From contig DATFGQ010000006.1 in NCBI GenBank assembly GCA_035249305.1, forward strand, positions 1-64,000: a stretch of DNA of 64,000 bases. The letters run 5' to 3'. This DNA is from DASUNP01 sp035249305 (lineage in GTDB: Bacteria > Acidobacteriota > Blastocatellia > UBA7656). Numbering within the stretch: the first letter of the stretch is position 1; the number at the start of each line of letters is the position of its first letter. Below, piece by piece: positions 60,236 to 64,000 of the stretch. The translations under genes and the position numbers were made by a program. A model generated the notes under the pieces. It was given only the letters and a program-made list of their open reading frames with translations, was not told the origin of the DNA and made no database searches.

Positions 60236-61072
60236 TCACTGCGCGGCGGCCTGCGTGCCTTCCGCGGCCTGCTTCTCTTGCTGCTCCTTGCGCTTCTTCT
60301 CGTACATGTCGCCGGTCTCTTTGATGCGGGCGTCAAGCACCTTCTTGTTCTCAGGGTTGTTTTCGATCCTGAGCTTCTCGTAGAGCAGCAGCCGCTTGAA
60401 GACCCATGCGTCGGGCGGGTCCGGGTTGAGCTTTAGCGACTCCTCTATGTGCGTGAGCCCCTTCTCGACAAGCGGCTTCATCTTCGCCGCCACCTCGGGC
60501 GGGATCGGGCGGTTGTAGGCCGAGTACTGCTGGCTGTTGCCGTAGTAGCTCTCGTCCCAGTAGCTGGCCGCGAGCGCGTGGTGCGTGGCGGCCTTCACCT
60601 CGTCGCTGGTCGAGTTGTCGGCCCGGCGCAACATCGCCGCGCGCTGGTCTTCGACGTAGCGGAGCTGCTTGTCTTTTTCGGCCTTCGCCCCGGCGTTTCT
60701 GGCCAGCGCCTCGTATATCTTGATCTCGAAGCCCAGCGCCTGGTCTATGATCTTTTCCTTGCCTGGGTTGTTGGCGATTATCTCTTCATACTCCTGCAAA
60801 GCTTTCACGCCGAGGTCCTCGACGGCGTTCTGGTCGAACTGCGCTTTGAGCGTGTGCGCGTGAAACAGCTTTGCGTTGACCATCGTGGGGCTGAGGTCGA
60901 GCGCCTCTTTGAACTTCACCTCGGCCGCCTCGTACTTGCCGTCGTTGTACTCCTGCACGCCCTGGTTCAGCGTATCCTTGGCGCGCAACTCGTTGACGAC
61001 TGTGCAGCCCCCCGCCGTCACCGCGAAGGCCAGCAGGCAGGCCAGGAGTGTAAATTTGTATATTGCTTTCAA
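60236..61072 (-). CDS. TPR-containing lipoprotein
   Basis: A 278-residue predicted lipoprotein (signal FTLLACLLAFAVTAGGC, lipobox AGGC). At least two TPR units follow: GVQEYNDGKYEAAEVKFKEA at about 37-56 and a later one at LVEKGLTHIEESLKLNPDPP. Between them is a long helical region. The TTG start has GGAG six bases before. It is the last gene of the TonB-ExbB-ExbD operon, where TPR lipoproteins often accompany the motor. A scaffold or coupling role is inferred only. Confidence 0.82.
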   Translation of the reverse strand: MKAIYKFTLLACLLAFAVTAGGCTVVNELRAKDTLNQGVQEYNDGKYEAAEVKFKEALDLSPTMVNAKLFHAHTLKAQFDQNAVEDLGVKALQEYEEIIANNPGKEKIIDQALGFEIKIYEALARNAGAKAEKDKQLRYVEDQRAAMLRRADNSTSDEVKAATHHALAASYWDESYYGNSQQYSAYNRPIPPEVAAKMKPLVEKGLTHIEESLKLNPDPPDAWVFKRLLLYEKLRIENNPENKKVLDARIKETGDMYEKKRKEQQEKQAAEGTQAAAQ

Positions 61073-61093
61073 GGTATTCTCCTTCTAGCGAAA

Positions 61094-61561
61094 CTATTCC
61101 AGGTAGTCGACCTGTAGCCCGATCGGGTGCGCGCCCGCACCCTTGACCTCGTCTATGACCAGGACAATGTCGCCGTATGCCTTATCTTTCGGCGCCTTGA
61201 TGAAGACCGTGGTGTCGCTCACGCCCTCGCGCTCGCGGTTCTCGAAGACGGCCTTCAGCTCGCGCCGCAGGTCGACGAGCGCTATGGGCTTCGTGTTGAG
61301 CTTGACCATCTGCGCCATGCCGACGTTCTCGCGGTCTACCTCGATTACCAGCAGGCCGACTTTCGGTATGACGTTGGTCTGCGTCTCGTCGGGCTTGGAC
61401 GGGATCTGCGACTCGAACCTCGCCTCGCGCCTCGGCTGGATCACCATGAAGATGATCAACAGCACGAGCAGCACGTCAATCAGCGGCGTGACGTTGATGT
61501 TAGGCGGCGCGAGGCCAACCTTCTTGCTACCAAAAATCTCGTCAGCTTCTCCGTGTGCCAT
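61094..61561 (-). CDS. ExbD/TolR-family biopolymer transport protein (copy 2)
   Basis: A 155-residue protein with a short cytosolic start and one transmembrane helix (about 23-42). The ion-channel aspartate sits in NVTPLIDVLLVLLIIF. The periplasmic domain has LVDLRRELKAVFENRE and VFIKAPKDKAYGDIVLVIDEVKGAG. It is the second ExbD in the operon, 22 bases before the TPR gene. ExbD and ExbB form the proton-driven motor for TonB. Confidence 0.92.
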   Translation of the reverse strand: MAHGEADEIFGSKKVGLAPPNINVTPLIDVLLVLLIIFMVIQPRREARFESQIPSKPDETQTNVIPKVGLLVIEVDRENVGMAQMVKLNTKPIALVDLRRELKAVFENREREGVSDTTVFIKAPKDKAYGDIVLVIDEVKGAGAHPIGLQVDYLE

Positions 61562-61677
61562 CTTTATTCACCCGGCTGCCGACCCTGCTGTTAACCGTGA
61601 CCGGCAGCCACCCTCCTAAGATTAATGACAGTCCCGTGCGGGCGTTGCGCGCAGCGCCCGCGCTCGCGCCGGAGAGC

Positions 61678-62130
61678 CTACTGCTCTCCGGGTTCAGTCT
61701 TCTCTTTTTCGGTGACAAGCCCTATGCGCTCCCACGGCGGGTCCGAATTGCGCAGTATGTCTATCACCTCTACGACGGTGCCGTACTTGGCCAGCTTCCC
61801 GGCCTTGATGTAGACGATCTGCTCGTCGGGCCTCTTGTCTTTAAGTATGGCCGTGACGCGCGTGGCTATGTCTTCTTTGGCGTTGATCTTGTCGCGCCCG
61901 ATGTAGAACTCGTTGTCGTTCGGTATGGCGACGACGGCCGAGTTCTCTTTGACGATGTTCTCGTCAAGCTCGGGGTTCTTCGATTTCGGCACGGCGACGC
62001 TGACGCCGCTCTGCAACAGCGGCGCGACCACCATGAAGATGATCAGCAGAACCAGCATCACGTCGACCATCGGTGTGACGTTTATATCGGCGACGTAACC
62101 GCTCTTATCGCCGCCCGCTGCCATTCCCAT
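61678..62130 (-). CDS. ExbD/TolR-family biopolymer transport protein (copy 1)
   Basis: A 150-residue protein with one transmembrane helix carrying the channel aspartate in VTPMVDVMLVLLIIFM (about 19-40). The periplasmic part has NEFYIGRDKIN and IKAGKLAKYGTVVEVIDILR. A GGAGG site seven bases before the ATG places it 11 bases after exbB. Its stop codon lies within a small hairpin (CCGGAGAG...CTCTCCGG), and about 115 bases with further GC hairpins separate it from copy 2. Confidence 0.92.
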   Translation of the reverse strand: MGMAAGGDKSGYVADINVTPMVDVMLVLLIIFMVVAPLLQSGVSVAVPKSKNPELDENIVKENSAVVAIPNDNEFYIGRDKINAKEDIATRVTAILKDKRPDEQIVYIKAGKLAKYGTVVEVIDILRNSDPPWERIGLVTEKEKTEPGEQ

Positions 62131-62141
62131 AACTAAACCTC

Positions 62142-62912
62142 CTATGCACTCCCGCGACGCTTGAGGAAGTAATCGATCAGCTCGCTTGAGGAGTTGTCCA
62201 TCTCGATCGTGAACGCCTCGACCTTGCTCTGGAAGATGTTGAAGGCCCAGACCGCGGGGATGGCGACGAGCAACCCGAAGGCCGTCTCGATCAGCGCCTC
62301 GGAGATGCCGCCCGCAACGGCCGCGATGCCCGTACCTTCGGCCTTCTCCATGCCCTGGAAGGCGTTGATGATGCCGACGACCGTGCCGAGCAGGCCGACG
62401 AACGGGGCGGTCGAGCCGATCGTCGCCAGGCCCGAAAGCCCGCGCTTAAGCTCGGCCGTCTTGAGCGCCGTGGCGCGCTGTAGGGCGCGGCGCGCGGCGT
62501 CCATAGTCGACCCAGGTATGTCAGACCCCGCTTGGTGCGCCTGGAACTCCTGAAGGCCCGCGTTTACGACCATCGCCAGGTGAGATTTCTTGTGACGGTC
62601 CGAGATCGCTATGGCCTCGTCTATGCGGTTGTCCCTGAGCGCCATGGCGACTTTCGGCGCAAACAGCCGCGACTGGTTCTTCGCCGCGTTGAAGGTCAGC
62701 CACCGCTCGACCATGACGGCGATCGAGTACATGCTCATTATGGCGAGCACGATCGCGATGACCCACGCGGGCCATTCCATCTTGCGTAACATCTCAAGGA
62801 TCGAGAACCCGCCATGCTCGGCGGGTTTCGCTTCCGTTGTCTGCTCAGCCGCCTGGAGCAGGAAGAATGCGAGCTTGTTGCCCGCCAGCCACAGATTCGT
62901 TAGAAGTAGCAT
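62142..62912 (-). CDS. exbB: ExbB/TolQ/MotA-family proton channel protein
   Basis: A 256-residue protein with an N-terminal helix (about 3-20) and a second one after a short loop (about 53-73, VIAIVLAIMSMYSIAVMVERWL). A large cytosolic loop leads to the pair of C-terminal helices typical of the family (GLATIGSTAPFVGLLGTVVGI and ALIETAFGLLVAIPAVWAFN). It forms the pentameric stator through which protons energise TonB. GGAGG precedes the ATG. It lies downstream of tonB after a 96-base gap with one hairpin. Confidence 0.93.
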   Translation of the reverse strand: MLLLTNLWLAGNKLAFFLLQAAEQTTEAKPAEHGGFSILEMLRKMEWPAWVIAIVLAIMSMYSIAVMVERWLTFNAAKNQSRLFAPKVAMALRDNRIDEAIAISDRHKKSHLAMVVNAGLQEFQAHQAGSDIPGSTMDAARRALQRATALKTAELKRGLSGLATIGSTAPFVGLLGTVVGIINAFQGMEKAEGTGIAAVAGGISEALIETAFGLLVAIPAVWAFNIFQSKVEAFTIEMDNSSSELIDYFLKRRGSA

Positions 62913-62955
62913 GTGTAGAATCCCTCCAAGGTCAAATTAGATACTTTTCAGTGCG

Positions 62956-62983
62956 GGCCGGGAGGCACACGGACCTCCCGGCC
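62956..62983. other. GC hairpin between tonB and exbB
   Basis: A perfect 10-bp stem GGCCGGGAGG with complement and an eight-base loop, without a T-run. It may reduce read-through or set the ratio of TonB to ExbB. Confidence 0.45.
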
Positions 62984-63008
62984 TATTTCGAGAAAGCGCG
63001 ATTAAAAG

Positions 63009-64000
63009 TTATGGCGTGAAGTTGAACGTGATCGTGCCTATGACTTTCACCGGCACGCCGCTCAGTTGAGTGGGCGTAAATTTCCAGCCGCGCGCTGCGG
63101 CCACGGCCGCGTCTTTCAACAGCGGGTGGCCCGACACGGCGCGTGCGGACATGACGTTGCCCGCTTCGTCTACGGTCACTTCGACGACGACCGACCCGCT
63201 CACGCGCGCAGCCCTTGCGAGCGGCGGGTAGGTGGGCGTCACCCTCCGCGTGGCCGAGCCTTGAAGCACGCCGCCCGACTTGCGCACGATCTTCGGCGGC
63301 TCGGGCTTTGGCTTTTCTTCCGCCGGAGGAGGCGGAGGAGGCGGAGGAGGCGGAGCGTCCGAGGTCGGGTTGCTGCCGCCGATTATCCCGCCGGGTATGC
63401 CGCCCGGAGCGCCGCCGCCCGATGCGCCGCCCTGTGCGACGGGGCCTGTGAACTCGACGCGCTCCATAGGCTTGGGCGGCGAAGGCTTCTCGATCGTCTT
63501 GGGCGGCTCTTTCGCCGCGATGTACGCCTCTTGCTTGGCGGGCTGATTCTTAGGCTGCGGCTTGGGGGCCGACGCGGGAGCGGCGGCCGGCGGCGGCGTC
63601 GCAAGCTCTATGGCCGTCTCGCCCGTCTTCGACAACTGCGCGTCGATGATGACGACGCCGGGTATGAAGATGATCAGAAACGCGATCGTCGCCCATATGC
63701 CCATCGTGTCGAAAAAGTATATGGCCCGGTCGTCGCCGCCCGTCTTGTCGGACGAGACGACGAGCGACTGCCCCATAATGGATCGCTCGACCAGGTGCTC
63801 CGTCTGCACGGGCGGCTTGGCGAGGATCGCGTGGACGAACGGCAGGACGGCCAGGAATATGCCTATCACAAGGGCGACCGCCGACAGCCCGCCGAACCCT
63901 TTCCCGTACGCCCACCAGATGGCGAAGAAGATCTGCGCGTAAAAGACCGCGAAGGCCCCGTACATCCACCATAAAGAGAAGCTGCGCCCCTTCTTCTTCG
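63009..64000 (-). CDS. TonB-family protein with multi-helix N-terminus (5' end outside window)
   Basis: The frame stays open to the window edge (codons KKKGRSFSLWW before the first Met at 63965), so the true start is probably beyond 64000. The N-terminal third has three likely transmembrane helices: FYAQIFFAIWW, VALVIGIFLAVLPFVHAIL and IWATIAFLIIFIPGVVII. A Pro-rich spacer (PPPPPPPPP, KPKPEPP) leads to a C-terminal TonB domain (about the last 85 residues: RVTPTYPPLARAARVSGSV, GWKFTPTQLSGVPV). Classical TonB has only one helix. It couples the ExbB/ExbD motor, encoded directly downstream, to outer-membrane receptors. Confidence 0.85.
   Translation of the reverse strand, partial: KKKGRSFSLWWMYGAFAVFYAQIFFAIWWAYGKGFGGLSAVALVIGIFLAVLPFVHAILAKPPVQTEHLVERSIMGQSLVVSSDKTGGDDRAIYFFDTMGIWATIAFLIIFIPGVVIIDAQLSKTGETAIELATPPPAAAPASAPKPQPKNQPAKQEAYIAAKEPPKTIEKPSPPKPMERVEFTGPVAQGGASGGGAPGGIPGGIIGGSNPTSDAPPPPPPPPPPAEEKPKPEPPKIVRKSGGVLQGSATRRVTPTYPPLARAARVSGSVVVEVTVDEAGNVMSARAVSGHPLLKDAAVAAARGWKFTPTQLSGVPVKVIGTITFNFTP

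Overview
The window looks like a GC-rich, Gram-negative (diderm) chromosome, most likely an acidobacterium of the Blastocatellia type. This is an inference from protein flavour, from the outer-membrane gene set (BamA, Skp, Lol, TonB/ExbB/ExbD, heptose and KDO-type sugar genes) and from the abundant small palindromic repeats. No rRNA, tRNA, CRISPR array or insertion sequence with a transposase is visible. Almost everything is chromosomal housekeeping interrupted by a few lineage-specific islands.

Layout. 1-12.9 kb: envelope biogenesis and proteostasis on the minus strand (skp, bamA, clpC, lolD, a lolC/E permease, lysS), then a plus-strand M48 protease and a minus-strand membrane-anchored hydrolase. 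13.1-18.6 kb: three tandem paralogues of an exported copper amine oxidase-like protein whose cofactor tyrosine lies in a degenerate motif. 18.9-24.4 kb: rfaE2-selB (overlapping), a small membrane protein, an HD-GYP response regulator, a KdsD/GutQ-type SIS isomerase, and a four-helix-bundle gene framed by inverted heptamer repeats. 24.3-28.9 kb: two YceI proteins around a Bax-inhibitor protein and a LEA-like lipoprotein, then a FabF-type ketosynthase. 29.2-33.2 kb: an MMPL exporter with a LolA-like lipoprotein and a TatT-like helical-repeat protein. 33.4-44.4 kb: a second Clp ATPase lacking the middle domain, a second LolA-like protein, fbaB with a coiled-coil partner, a PBP1b-type penicillin-binding protein and dnaE. 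44.7-53.9 kb: an AT-rich secreted protein of unknown function, then a hybrid-propeller sensor kinase, a NarL-type response regulator and a 1461-residue Tc-toxin-A-like protein. 54.0-64 kb: ABC-F, a SurA-like lipoprotein, rpmB, ridA, relA/spoT, and a tonB-exbB-exbD-exbD-TPR operon whose first gene runs off the window.

How it fits together. Skp, BamA, the SurA-like PPIase, the M48 protease and the Lol proteins form an outer-membrane assembly and quality-control set. HldC (RfaE2) and the SIS isomerase feed LPS inner-core synthesis. The kinase, regulator and TcA-like gene lie in line on one strand. The regulator gene and the TcA-like gene are each preceded by a similar 22-bp inverted repeat that overlaps a predicted -35 element, so the regulator may control both itself and the TcA-like protein. 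No TcB or TcC partner is present in the window.

Non-coding structure is unusually rich. There are eight arrays of 7-bp repeats, most folding into hairpins and several supplying stop codons; one lies inside the lysS reading frame. There are also two inverted copies of a roughly 200-bp composite of small palindromes, other palindromic repeats, and a small element with terminal inverted repeats.
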